DNA of 5,930 nucleotides from Alphaproteobacteria bacterium. Its GTDB lineage: Bacteria > Pseudomonadota > Alphaproteobacteria > Rhizobiales > Devosiaceae. The stretch lies in assembly GCA_018820005.1 (NCBI GenBank), contig JAHJOS010000438.1, positions 1 through 5,930 on the forward strand, written 5' to 3'. The position numbers and the translations under genes were made by a program. Shown here piece after piece: positions 1 to 5,930 of this stretch. The notes below the pieces were generated by a model. That model saw nothing but the letters and a program-made list of their open reading frames with translations, was not told where the DNA came from and searched no databases. Position 1 is the stretch's first letter, and every line of letters starts with the position of its first letter.

Positions 1-1173
1 CTTTTTGGTGTACACCTCGTCCAGCCACTGTGCCCATTCCACATTGATCAGCTTGAGCTCGATGCCGATCTTGGCGAACTGGCTGGCAAGGATCTGGCCC
101 GAGAGGCGCGCATAGGCCACCGGCGGCAGCTTGAGCGTAGCGCTGAACCCATCGGGATAGCCCGCTTCGGTCAGCAGTGCCTTTGCCGCATCCAGATCGT
201 AGGGATAGGTGCCCGTCAGGTCGACGTAATAGGGATTATGCGGGGCAAAGGGCGCGCCGATCGGCACGCCATAGCCATAGGTGGCGCCATCGATGATCGC
301 CTTGCGATCGATGGCATGGGCCATGGCCTGCCGCACCTTGAGGTTGTCAAACGGCGCCTTGGCATTGTTGGTGGAGAGGATGGTCTCGCCTTCGGTGGTA
401 CCAACCAGCACCTTGAACTGCGGATTGCCCTCGAAGACAGCAAGCGCTTCGGCGGCAAAATTATTGGTGCCGTCAATGTCGCCGGCCAGCAGCGCATTGG
501 TCATGGTCGTGGTGTCGGAGATGAACACATAGGTTGCCTTGGTCAGGTGCACCGGCTCGCCCCAATAGGGACCATAGGCTTCCAGGATCACCCGGCTGCC
601 CTTATCCCATTGCACAAACGCAAACGGCCCGGTGCCAATCGGCTCATTGGCGTTGTTGTCGGCACTTTCGGGCGCCACGATCACCGCATCGCCCCGGCCC
701 AGATCGAACAGGAAGCGCCCGATCACATGGTCCAGCGTCATCGACACGGTCAGCGGGTCGATCACGGTGATCGCCGTGATCGGGGTGTAGAATTCCTTGT
801 GCGCATTGACGCTGTCGGGGCTCAAGATGCGATCGAAGGTGAACTTGACGTCATCGGCATCAAAACTGGTGCCATCGTGGAAGGTCACGCCATCATGCAG
901 CTTGAAGGTATAGGTCAGCCCATCGTCCGAAATGATCCAGCTTTCGGCCAGCCCCGGCTGCACCGCGCCATTCTGATCGATGCGGGTCAGGCCCTCAAAG
1001 ATGTTCTGGTAGACCACGATGTCGATGGCCTCGGCAGCGCCCGCTGTTGGATCAAGCGCGGGTGGCTCCAGCGCCACGCCAATGCGCACTTCGGTCGGGG
1101 CAGCCTGTGCCACGCCCGCCAGCGCAGCGCTCATCCCCAGGACGATCCCGAAGGCCTTGAGCATCTTGTTCAT
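1..1173 (-). CDS. ABC transporter substrate-binding protein, family 5 (dipeptide/oligopeptide type), partial: C-terminus beyond left edge
   Basis: Periplasmic solute receptor of a Dpp/Opp/nickel-type ABC importer. The frame is open from the ATG at 1173-1171 to base 1, giving 391 residues; family members usually have about 500-540, so roughly 110-150 C-terminal residues are missing. Residues 1-24 form a Sec signal peptide (KMLK, hydrophobic core, AQA before Ala25) with no lipobox cysteine. Family 5 landmarks follow in order: PPALDPT (37-43), YQNIFEGLTR (55-64), GLAESW (74-79), DGLTYTFKLHDGVTFHDG (84-101), DADDVKFTFDR (105-115), PIGTGPFAFVQW (178-189), VRQAMAHAIDRKAII (280-294) and a DLDAAKALLTEAGYPDGF stretch (326-343). 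The start is supported by a GGGAG ribosome site 7 nt upstream. Transport partners would lie to the left. The substrate cannot be told from sequence: peptides are the default, but sugars, nickel or opines are possible in this family. Confidence 0.93.
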   Translation of the reverse strand, partial: MNKMLKAFGIVLGMSAALAGVAQAAPTEVRIGVALEPPALDPTAGAAEAIDIVVYQNIFEGLTRIDQNGAVQPGLAESWIISDDGLTYTFKLHDGVTFHDGTSFDADDVKFTFDRILSPDSVNAHKEFYTPITAITVIDPLTVSMTLDHVIGRFLFDLGRGDAVIVAPESADNNANEPIGTGPFAFVQWDKGSRVILEAYGPYWGEPVHLTKATYVFISDTTTMTNALLAGDIDGTNNFAAEALAVFEGNPQFKVLVGTTEGETILSTNNAKAPFDNLKVRQAMAHAIDRKAIIDGATYGYGVPIGAPFAPHNPYYVDLTGTYPYDLDAAKALLTEAGYPDGFSATLKLPPVAYARLSGQILASQFAKIGIELKLINVEWAQWLDEVYTKK

Positions 1174-1336
1174 CGCGTCACTCCCGCTTGCGGCACGCCT
1201 GGCGCCGTCTGATCCGTCTGGCAGTGCCGGGCCTATTGTCCCCGGCGCCCCCGTTTCGCTGCCCATGCGCGCGGCACCGACAACGTCAGGCGCACCATAT
1301 AGGGGATCGCCACTAACATGGCAGCAGGTGCCAGTG
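1174..1336 (-). other. 163-bp intergenic region between the permease and the family 5 binding protein
   Basis: The gap is long enough for the binding-protein gene to have its own promoter. On the minus strand a CTATAT at 1302-1297 resembles the alphaproteobacterial -10 element, but no good -35 sits 16-18 bp upstream. GCCGGG and CCCGGC (1226-1231 and 1241-1246) form a 6-bp inverted repeat with a 9-nt loop, and TGGCA/TGCCA form a 5-bp stem just after the permease stop. Neither is followed by a T-run, so neither is a convincing intrinsic terminator. No small gene was recognised here. Confidence 0.4.
1181..1185 (-). promoter_or_regulatory. Ribosome binding site of the family 5 binding protein
   Basis: Read on the minus strand this is GGGAG, separated by 7 nt from the ATG at 1173-1171. 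It favours that ATG over the in-frame ATG three codons later. Confidence 0.7.
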
Positions 1337-2914
1337 TTATACTTTCCTACGATCGCCGAGCCGCGTAGCAAGAATGACCGGAATCAGCCCCGCCAGCACG
1401 ATGAACAATGCGGGAAGCGCCGCTTGGGCAAAAAGTCCGACATTTGCCCGCGAATAGACCAGGGTTGCCAGGGTGTCTACGCCCAGTGGGCGCAACAGCA
1501 AGGTCGCAGGCAATTCCTTGATGATCTCGACAAACACCAGCGTTGCTGCGCTCAGCAGCGCCGGCGTCAGCGTGGGCAGATCGATGCGCAGCAACAGGCC
1601 AAGGCCGCGCTCGCCCAGCACACGCCCGGCATCGAGCACCCCGTCGCCGCGTTTCTTGATCGCCGCGTCCAATGTCGAATGGCTCACCGCCAGATAGCGG
1701 ATGGCATAGACATAGAGCAGGGCCGCCATCGATCCCGATAGAACGAGGCCCGGGCGCCAGCCTGCGACGGCCATGGTCAAGCGATTGAACCACAGATCGG
1801 CCTGGCCCAGCGGCTGCAGCAGGCCCAGCGCCAGCACTGTGCCGGGAATGGCATAGCCCAGGGTGGCGATGCGAATGGCCCCCTTGCTCACTGGGCCGGA
1901 ACGATGCGCCAGCTTGGCGGCAACCAGGCCGATGGCCACGGTGATAACAGCGCCTAGGCTGGCCAGTATCAGGGTGGGGATAAGCGCCGACACGGTCATG
2001 CTGATCGTCTCGGGCACGACGAGGCGAAAGGCCAGATAGCTCAATTGGCCAACTGGAATGCCAAAGCCGAGCGTCAGCAAAATCAGGCACAGACCAAAGG
2101 CCAGCCAGCGCCTGTACCCGCCGAGGGCTTCGCGCGCCGGCGGCACACGGCTGTCACGCCGCCCCAGATAGACACGATCGCGCCGCGCGCGCTGCTCGGC
2201 GGCTATCAGCAGGCCAATGACCAGCACCACCGTAACGGCCAATTGCGCTGCACCGCCGAAGTCTGCCCGGTTGATCCAGGTTGAATAGATGATGGCCGTA
2301 ATGGCATTGACGCCGAAATACTGCACGGCACCCAGATCGTTGACGACCTCCATCATCGCCAGCGTGACGCCAACCACCAGCGCTGGTCGCGACAGCGGCA
2401 GCGTAACGGACACGAAGGTGCGCATGCCACCAGCGCCAAGCGTCCGCGCCGCGATGTTCAGCGATGCCGATTGCATGAGGAAGAAGGCGCGGCACGCGAC
2501 ATAGACATAGGGATAGAGCACACTCGAGAGCACGATCACCGCACCCCAATTGCTGCGAATATCGGGGAACCAATAGTCCTGCAGGGTCGTGGCGCCATTG
2601 AAGGCGCGCAGCGCCGTCTGCACGGGGCCGGGGAAGCCCAGAAACTCCACATAGCTATAGGCCGCCAGATAGGTCGGCACCGCCAACGGCAGCACCAGGG
2701 CCCAATCGAACAGGCGGCGCAGCGGAAATTCGTAGTGCGTCACCAACCAGGCTGCAATCAGCCCGGCGCAACCTGTTACCACGCCAACGCTGACCATCAG
2801 CACACTCGTCTCGCGCAAGGCGGTGGGCAACATAGCAGCGGCCAGGCCATTGCTGCCCGAAGCGATGGCGCCAATGGCCGACCAGCCCAGCCAGATGATC
2901 GGCAGGCCCATCAT
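1337..2914 (-). CDS. fbpB: Ferric iron ABC transporter permease, FbpB/SfuB type (two fused permease domains)
   Basis: Inner-membrane channel subunit of an Fe(III) importer that receives iron from FbpA. From the ATG at 2914 it has 525 residues and about 12 hydrophobic segments in two homologous halves, the usual layout of FbpB. Each half carries an ATPase-docking EAA-type loop: AARTLGAGGMRTF...LPLSRPAL (155-179) and DAGRVLGERG...LPTLTPAL (428-453). The stretch NDLGAVQYFGV with IIYSTWIN (192-215) matches the DFG-x-V-x-YFGV/YRTW signature of this family. The stop is TAA at 1339-1337. The start is doubtful: the ATG at 2914 has no ribosome site and cuts the first membrane helix, whose N-terminal half (LPVVALFIAA) is encoded in frame just upstream. 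No ATG, GTG or TTG exists between the in-frame stop near 3048 and 2914. A CTG at 3001-2999 or ATC at 2998-2996 lies behind a CGGAG. The gene follows fbpA in what looks like one operon. Thiamine or other ferric-like substrates are less likely given the partner. Confidence 0.92.
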   Translation of the reverse strand: MMGLPIIWLGWSAIGAIASGSNGLAAAMLPTALRETSVLMVSVGVVTGCAGLIAAWLVTHYEFPLRRLFDWALVLPLAVPTYLAAYSYVEFLGFPGPVQTALRAFNGATTLQDYWFPDIRSNWGAVIVLSSVLYPYVYVACRAFFLMQSASLNIAARTLGAGGMRTFVSVTLPLSRPALVVGVTLAMMEVVNDLGAVQYFGVNAITAIIYSTWINRADFGGAAQLAVTVVLVIGLLIAAEQRARRDRVYLGRRDSRVPPAREALGGYRRWLAFGLCLILLTLGFGIPVGQLSYLAFRLVVPETISMTVSALIPTLILASLGAVITVAIGLVAAKLAHRSGPVSKGAIRIATLGYAIPGTVLALGLLQPLGQADLWFNRLTMAVAGWRPGLVLSGSMAALLYVYAIRYLAVSHSTLDAAIKKRGDGVLDAGRVLGERGLGLLLRIDLPTLTPALLSAATLVFVEIIKELPATLLLRPLGVDTLATLVYSRANVGLFAQAALPALFIVLAGLIPVILATRLGDRRKV

Positions 2915-3005
2915 CGCTGCAATAAAAAGCGCAACGACCGGCAGAGCATGGGCTCCGCCGGTCCGTGTCTGTCCGCGTTGGCTTGAAAGGCTTGAGATCA
3001 GGCGA

Positions 3006-3010
3006 CTCCG
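3006..3010 (-). promoter_or_regulatory. Possible ribosome binding site for an upstream, non-canonical fbpB start
   Basis: CGGAG on the minus strand, just after the fbpA stop codon (3018-3016). It is 4 nt before an in-frame CTG (3001-2999) and 7 nt before an in-frame ATC (2998-2996). No comparable motif precedes the ATG at 2914. Use as a ribosome site is inference. Confidence 0.35.
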
Positions 3011-3015
3011 CCGCG

Positions 3016-4062
3016 CTAGTTTTGCGCACCTTCGTTGAACTTGAGCTCATCGACAAGAGCCGCAGCTTCGGCGCGATGGGCGGCAATTTCGGTGAGCGGC
3101 GTGCTGGCAGGCTTGAGCGTACCCCAGCTCAGGGTCAACTCGGACGGCGAGACCGATGGCACGACGGGGAATTCGTAATTGGTATCGGCATAAATGCTCT
3201 GGGCTTCGTCCGACAGCAGGAACGCGATCAACGCATTGGCATTGTCCACATTGGGCGCATATTTGGCAATGAAGCCGCCAGCGACATTGACCTGCGTGCC
3301 GTCCGTTTCGGCATTTGGGTAAACGATGCGGGCGGAATTGGCCCATTCCTTCTGCTCGGGCTCGGCATCATTGTTGAGCATCACACCCATGTAATAGGTA
3401 TTGCTGATCGACAGATCGCATGTGCCAGCCAGGATGTTCTTGACGCCTTCACGGTCATTGCCCGAGGGCGGATAGGCCAGGTTATCGCGCACGGCGGTCA
3501 GCCAAGTGCGGGTGGCGTCAAGGCCCGTTGCGGCGATGCGCTGGGCAATCAGCCCGATATTGTAGGCGTGGTCACCCGGACGGGTGCACAGGCGGCCCTT
3601 CCATTCGGGCTTGGCGATGTCGTCATAGGTCAGCGCGGTCGCATCGACCCGTTCCTTGGACACGTAGAATACGCGCGCGCGAAGCGACAGCGCGGTCCAG
3701 TTGTCATCGTTGGCGCGGAACGCTTCGGGCACGCGCTCATCGAGCACAGGCGTCGTAATGGTCTGGGTCAGGCCCTGCTCTTCGGCACCCACCAAATTGC
3801 CGATATCGACGGTCAACACCACGTCGGCGGGCGACAGTTCGCCCTCGGCGGCAACGCGTTCCAACAGGCCATCGCCGGCGTAAAGCACATTGGCCTTGAT
3901 CCCGGTTTCCGCGCTGAAGCGGTCCAGAAGCGGCTGCAACAGGCTCTGCTCACGGTAGCTGTAGATATTGACTTCACCGCTTTGGGCAAAGGCGGGGGCG
4001 GCAAAGCCCATCAGCGCTACCGAGGCGAGCAGCATGTGGGCAAGGCGCGGGGTGTGGGTCAT
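3016..4062 (-). CDS. fbpA: Ferric iron ABC transporter periplasmic iron-binding protein, FbpA type
   Basis: Periplasmic Fe(III) receptor that delivers iron to FbpB. It has 348 residues, normal for the family, starting at the ATG at 4062-4060; a GGAG 6 nt upstream and an immediate signal peptide favour this over the ATG 23 codons further out. Residues 1-26 are a Sec signal peptide ending AFA before Gln27. The mature protein opens with VNIYSYREQSLLQPLL (31-46), the hallmark of the YSYR class of FbpA/FutA proteins. Expected iron-binding tyrosines are present: Tyr167 in DHAYNIG and the pair Tyr223-Tyr224 in ISNTYYMG, with Tyr34/Tyr36 near the N-terminus. LCTRPG (158-163) aligns with the anion-contact loop. 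Cys159 and Cys215 are the only cysteines in the mature protein and could form a disulfide (inference). The gene ends 101 bp before the annotated permease start, fitting one operon. An Irr-like box upstream suggests iron control. Iron specificity is inferred from motifs. Confidence 0.94.
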   Translation of the reverse strand: MTHTPRLAHMLLASVALMGFAAPAFAQSGEVNIYSYREQSLLQPLLDRFSAETGIKANVLYAGDGLLERVAAEGELSPADVVLTVDIGNLVGAEEQGLTQTITTPVLDERVPEAFRANDDNWTALSLRARVFYVSKERVDATALTYDDIAKPEWKGRLCTRPGDHAYNIGLIAQRIAATGLDATRTWLTAVRDNLAYPPSGNDREGVKNILAGTCDLSISNTYYMGVMLNNDAEPEQKEWANSARIVYPNAETDGTQVNVAGGFIAKYAPNVDNANALIAFLLSDEAQSIYADTNYEFPVVPSVSPSELTLSWGTLKPASTPLTEIAAHRAEAAALVDELKFNEGAQN

Positions 4063-4068
4063 CGTGTT

Positions 4069-4072
4069 CTCC
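4069..4072 (-). promoter_or_regulatory. Ribosome binding site of fbpA
   Basis: GGAG on the minus strand with a 6-nt spacer to the ATG at 4062-4060. It decides the start between this ATG and the in-frame ATG at 4131, which would put 23 Arg-rich residues in front of the signal peptide. Confidence 0.75.
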
Positions 4073-4131
4073 GATCTGGGGCGAGGGTCAAGGCCCCGCT
4101 GAGACCTGCGCCTTTTCAACGATCGAACCAA

Positions 4132-4166
4132 TCAAGTCAATATCTCTAGCAATATCAATGACTTGA
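4132..4166. repeat. 8-bp inverted repeat in the fbpA upstream region
   Basis: TCAAGTCA (4132-4139) and TGACTTGA (4159-4166) are perfect reverse complements with a 19-nt spacer. The pair lies between the candidate Irr box and fbpA. It could be an operator or a hairpin in the leader; function is unknown. Confidence 0.55.
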
Positions 4167-4200
4167 AGTTTAGAAGCGTTCAAATCCTGCTCCCAATATC
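4138..4200. repeat. Three copies of the heptamer CAATATC
   Basis: Exact copies lie at 4138-4144, 4150-4156 and 4194-4200 on the plus strand. The first two start 12 bp apart, about one helical turn; the third is on the far side of the Irr-like box. They may be binding sites for a regulator or a chance result of AT-rich sequence. Confidence 0.4.
4169..4185 (-). promoter_or_regulatory. Candidate Irr-binding site (ICE/iron-control element) upstream of fbpA
   Basis: The plus strand reads TTTAGAA-GCG-TTCAAAT. The published Irr box of alphaproteobacteria is TTTAGAA-N3-TTCTAAA, so 12 of 14 defined positions match, including the whole left arm and the TTC of the right arm. It lies about 107-123 bp upstream of the fbpA start, in an AT-richer gap before an iron-transport gene. 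Irr is the haem-responsive Fur-family regulator of Rhizobiales and Rhodobacterales. Whether it activates or represses here cannot be told, since no transcription start is certain. Confidence 0.6.
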
Positions 4201-4273
4201 CGTGCAATAACAGGCAATTAGCTGATAGTCACAGTCCACTATTGAGCCTGCGACATAACGGCACTGCAGCCCC

Positions 4274-5930
4274 TTAGGGGGCCATGCCGTCTGGTTCGGG
4301 CGCTGCCACCAGGTCTGCGGGGATGGTCAAGGTGAACAACATGCCTTGTTCACCGGCCGGGTCCACCGACAATGAGAAGGCATTGACCGCCAGCAGTGAC
4401 CGGGTGAGAGCCAGTCCCACGCTGGACCGCACCGGGGCCAGCATCTGTCCGTCGCGGCCGGTCCCATCGCGGAACACCACAAAGCGCTCAGCCATATCCA
4501 CGCTATGGCTGGAACTGTCGCGCACATGCACGGCAATACCGCCCTCATCCGTGCGTTGCGCCGAAATGACAACGGCCCCCCCGGCGGGTGTCTGGTCGAT
4601 AGCGCTTGCCAGCAGGTTCAGCACCGCCTGTTCGAGGGAAGCACGATCAGCCGTCAGGCGAGGCAGGGTTTCCGAAATGGCGTTTCGGACCAGAACGCGG
4701 GCATTGCTTGCCTGCTGGCGGATGCGCACGACGCAACCTTCGAGCAGTTCTGTCAGTTCGAGTGTAGCCCGCTGCGGCAGGTAGCGGCCATCGCGCAGGC
4801 GTGCATAGTCTTCCAACTCGTCAACGAGCGCTGCAATGTCCTGACCGGCAATGCTGATATCGCGGGCATATTCATCGAGTTTGGCGGCCTCTATCCCCGG
4901 CCCTGCGGCATGCAGCAGTTCTGCAAAGCCGATAATGGTATTGAGCGGCCGCCGCACGCCGCGGCTGATCCGTCCCAGCAGTGCGGGATCAATGTCGGCG
5001 GTGCCGGTCATCCGTGCCGGGGCTGTACTGCGATTGCGCACAAAGCCGAAGTAGCCCGCTACGACGCCGGCCTGACCCTGAGCAAACACCACTACTTCCG
5101 CCCGGCCAGATCCCGAGCGAACTGCCAGCCAGGGCCGCGCCGTTTCTGCAAATCGCGCTGGCCGCTCCAGGAATTCGCGCAACGCAGGTCGATCCTCGCT
5201 GGCGATCAGGCTGGCGAGCGTACGCCCGTCGACCAGCCCCGTCTGCTCAAGCAGGCTGGCCGCTTTGGGTGTCATTGCCTTGATAACGCCTGCCTGGGTC
5301 GCTTCAAAAAAGCCATCACCCACCACGTCAGCCAGGCTCTGGGCAAAGGCATTGACCGCAGCCTCGTGGCCGGTGCGCACTTCGGTGGCGCTGGCCGACA
5401 GCATCAGGGCAGGGCGCCCCTGCCACGACATCGACTGCAGGCGTGCCGTTACGGGCACCAAGGTGCCGTCGCGCTGCACCAGATGATTGACCGGGCCGGC
5501 TTCCTGCCCGTCAGGTCCGGCGGCCGGGAAAACAGCCGCCAGCCCCGCCTCGCGCAGCTTTTCGACCGATTCATAGCCCACCATGTCGGTGATGGCACGG
5601 TTGGCGAACAGCACCTGCTGGTCGCGGAACACCAGAATGCCCAGCGGCAGCCGGTTAAGCACCAGCGTCTCGCCACCCAGATTGACCAGGGACGCATTGC
5701 CCGATAGCGCAGTGGCAGGCGATGCCGCCGCCGGCATACCAATATCGGCCACCCGATCGTTGAGGATGCGGGACAGTTCATCAAAATTATAGCGCGAGAC
5801 GCGCTCGACAACGTCCAGCGTCTGCGGTGTGTCAGATCCAGCCAGCGTCAGCTCAGGGGCATTATCGGCAGAATCAACCTGTGGCGCGGCATCGCCTGCG
5901 CCATCGAGCGCAGCGAGGTCGACCAGTTCC
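4274..5930 (-). CDS. PAS-domain histidine-kinase-like protein with degenerate catalytic motifs, partial: N-terminus beyond right edge
   Basis: 551 residues are visible and the frame stays open to the right edge, so the GTG at 5752 is an internal codon, not the start. Visible residues 1-60 are acidic, Ala-rich and likely disordered, ending in YNFDELSRILNDRV. Then come a clear PAS domain (about 92-180, LPLGILVFRDQQVLFANRAI), a second PAS-like domain (about 205-299), a dimerisation helix pair (about 315-379) and a GHKL ATPase-like domain (about 419-539). The H-box reads SRGVRRPLN where active kinases have SHEIRTPLN: Arg323 replaces His. The N-box reads NLLASAIDQTP, with Ser442 for the metal-binding Asn. 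G1 keeps Asp471 but has RDSSSHS in place of DTGIGM, and G2 keeps one glycine (SSVGLAL). No membrane segment is visible. It is probably a signalling pseudokinase, perhaps a relative of the alphaproteobacterial PdhS/DivL cell-cycle kinases (inference). The stop is TAA at 4276-4274. Confidence 0.85.
   Translation of the reverse strand, partial: ELVDLAALDGAGDAAPQVDSADNAPELTLAGSDTPQTLDVVERVSRYNFDELSRILNDRVADIGMPAAASPATALSGNASLVNLGGETLVLNRLPLGILVFRDQQVLFANRAITDMVGYESVEKLREAGLAAVFPAAGPDGQEAGPVNHLVQRDGTLVPVTARLQSMSWQGRPALMLSASATEVRTGHEAAVNAFAQSLADVVGDGFFEATQAGVIKAMTPKAASLLEQTGLVDGRTLASLIASEDRPALREFLERPARFAETARPWLAVRSGSGRAEVVVFAQGQAGVVAGYFGFVRNRSTAPARMTGTADIDPALLGRISRGVRRPLNTIIGFAELLHAAGPGIEAAKLDEYARDISIAGQDIAALVDELEDYARLRDGRYLPQRATLELTELLEGCVVRIRQQASNARVLVRNAISETLPRLTADRASLEQAVLNLLASAIDQTPAGGAVVISAQRTDEGGIAVHVRDSSSHSVDMAERFVVFRDGTGRDGQMLAPVRSSVGLALTRSLLAVNAFSLSVDPAGEQGMLFTLTIPADLVAAPEPDGMAP

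Larger units (their letters stand above)
4063..4273 (-). promoter_or_regulatory. fbpA upstream control region
   Basis: These 211 bp separate the pseudo-kinase stop codon from fbpA. The right two-thirds are clearly AT-richer than the surrounding genes, as expected for a promoter. The region holds the Irr-like box, the TCAAGTCA inverted repeat, the CAATATC repeats and a further ATAGT-N8-ACTAT inverted repeat at 4225-4242. Several weak sigma-70-like hexamers can be drawn on the minus strand, but none has both a good -35 and -10 with 16-18 bp spacing, so no promoter is assigned. Confidence 0.55.

Noticed and set aside
760..781. Perfect inverted repeat GATCACGG-N6-CCGTGATC
   Set aside because: It lies inside the binding-protein gene where repeated Ile, Thr and Val codons (ITAITVID) produce it; no sign of a regulatory role.
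238..1212. Plus-strand open frame of 324 codons
   Set aside because: It lies opposite the family 5 binding protein, shows no recognisable family, and has the His/Arg/Gly-rich composition typical of antisense frames in GC-rich genes.
1226..1246. GCCGGG/CCCGGC hairpin as an intrinsic terminator
   Set aside because: The stem is only 6 bp with a 9-nt loop, no T-run follows, and it is about 90 bp past the permease stop.
3016..4131. Longer fbpA start at the ATG at 4131
   Set aside because: It would add 23 Arg-rich residues before a good signal peptide and has no ribosome site, whereas the ATG at 4062 has GGAG at ideal spacing.
2965..4149. Plus-strand open frame of 394 codons
   Set aside because: It is antisense to fbpA, whose signal peptide and iron motifs are unmistakable; the antisense protein resembles nothing known.
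4270..4280. CCCCTTAGGGG palindrome at the pseudo-kinase stop codon as a terminator
   Set aside because: The loop would be only 1-3 nt and no T-run follows in the direction of transcription.
4505..5707. Plus-strand open frame of 400 codons
   Set aside because: It is antisense to the PAS/histidine-kinase-like gene, with no domain or ribosome site recognised.

Overview
All four genes in this GC-rich window are read from the minus strand, so transcription runs from the right edge to the left. The base composition, the family resemblances and a match to the Irr iron-control box suggest an alphaproteobacterium, probably of the Hyphomicrobiales (a Devosia-like organism would fit). This placement is inference; there is no rRNA or other decisive marker.

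In transcription order: (1) 5930-4274 holds the C-terminal part of a PAS/histidine-kinase-type protein whose N-terminus lies beyond the right edge. Its phospho-acceptor His is replaced by Arg and its ATP-binding N, G1 and G2 boxes are eroded, so it looks like a pseudo-histidine kinase. (2) 4273-4063 is a 211-bp, AT-richer control region with a 12/14 match to the Irr box (ICE), an 8-bp inverted repeat and three copies of a CAATATC heptamer. (3) 4062-3016 encodes an FbpA-type periplasmic ferric iron-binding protein. (4) 2914-1337 encodes its FbpB-type two-domain permease; the true start is probably upstream and non-canonical. (5) 1336-1174 is a 163-bp gap. (6) 1173-1 holds the N-terminal 391 residues of a family 5 (dipeptide/oligopeptide type) solute-binding protein that continues past the left edge.

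FbpA and FbpB should work together: FbpA binds Fe(III) in the periplasm and hands it to FbpB in the inner membrane. The ATPase (FbpC) that would drive transport is not in the window; the next gene is the unrelated peptide-type binding protein, which probably begins a separate transport operon. The pseudo-kinase is most likely a separate regulatory gene that happens to lie upstream. No RNA genes, mobile elements, CRISPR arrays or convincing intrinsic terminators were seen.
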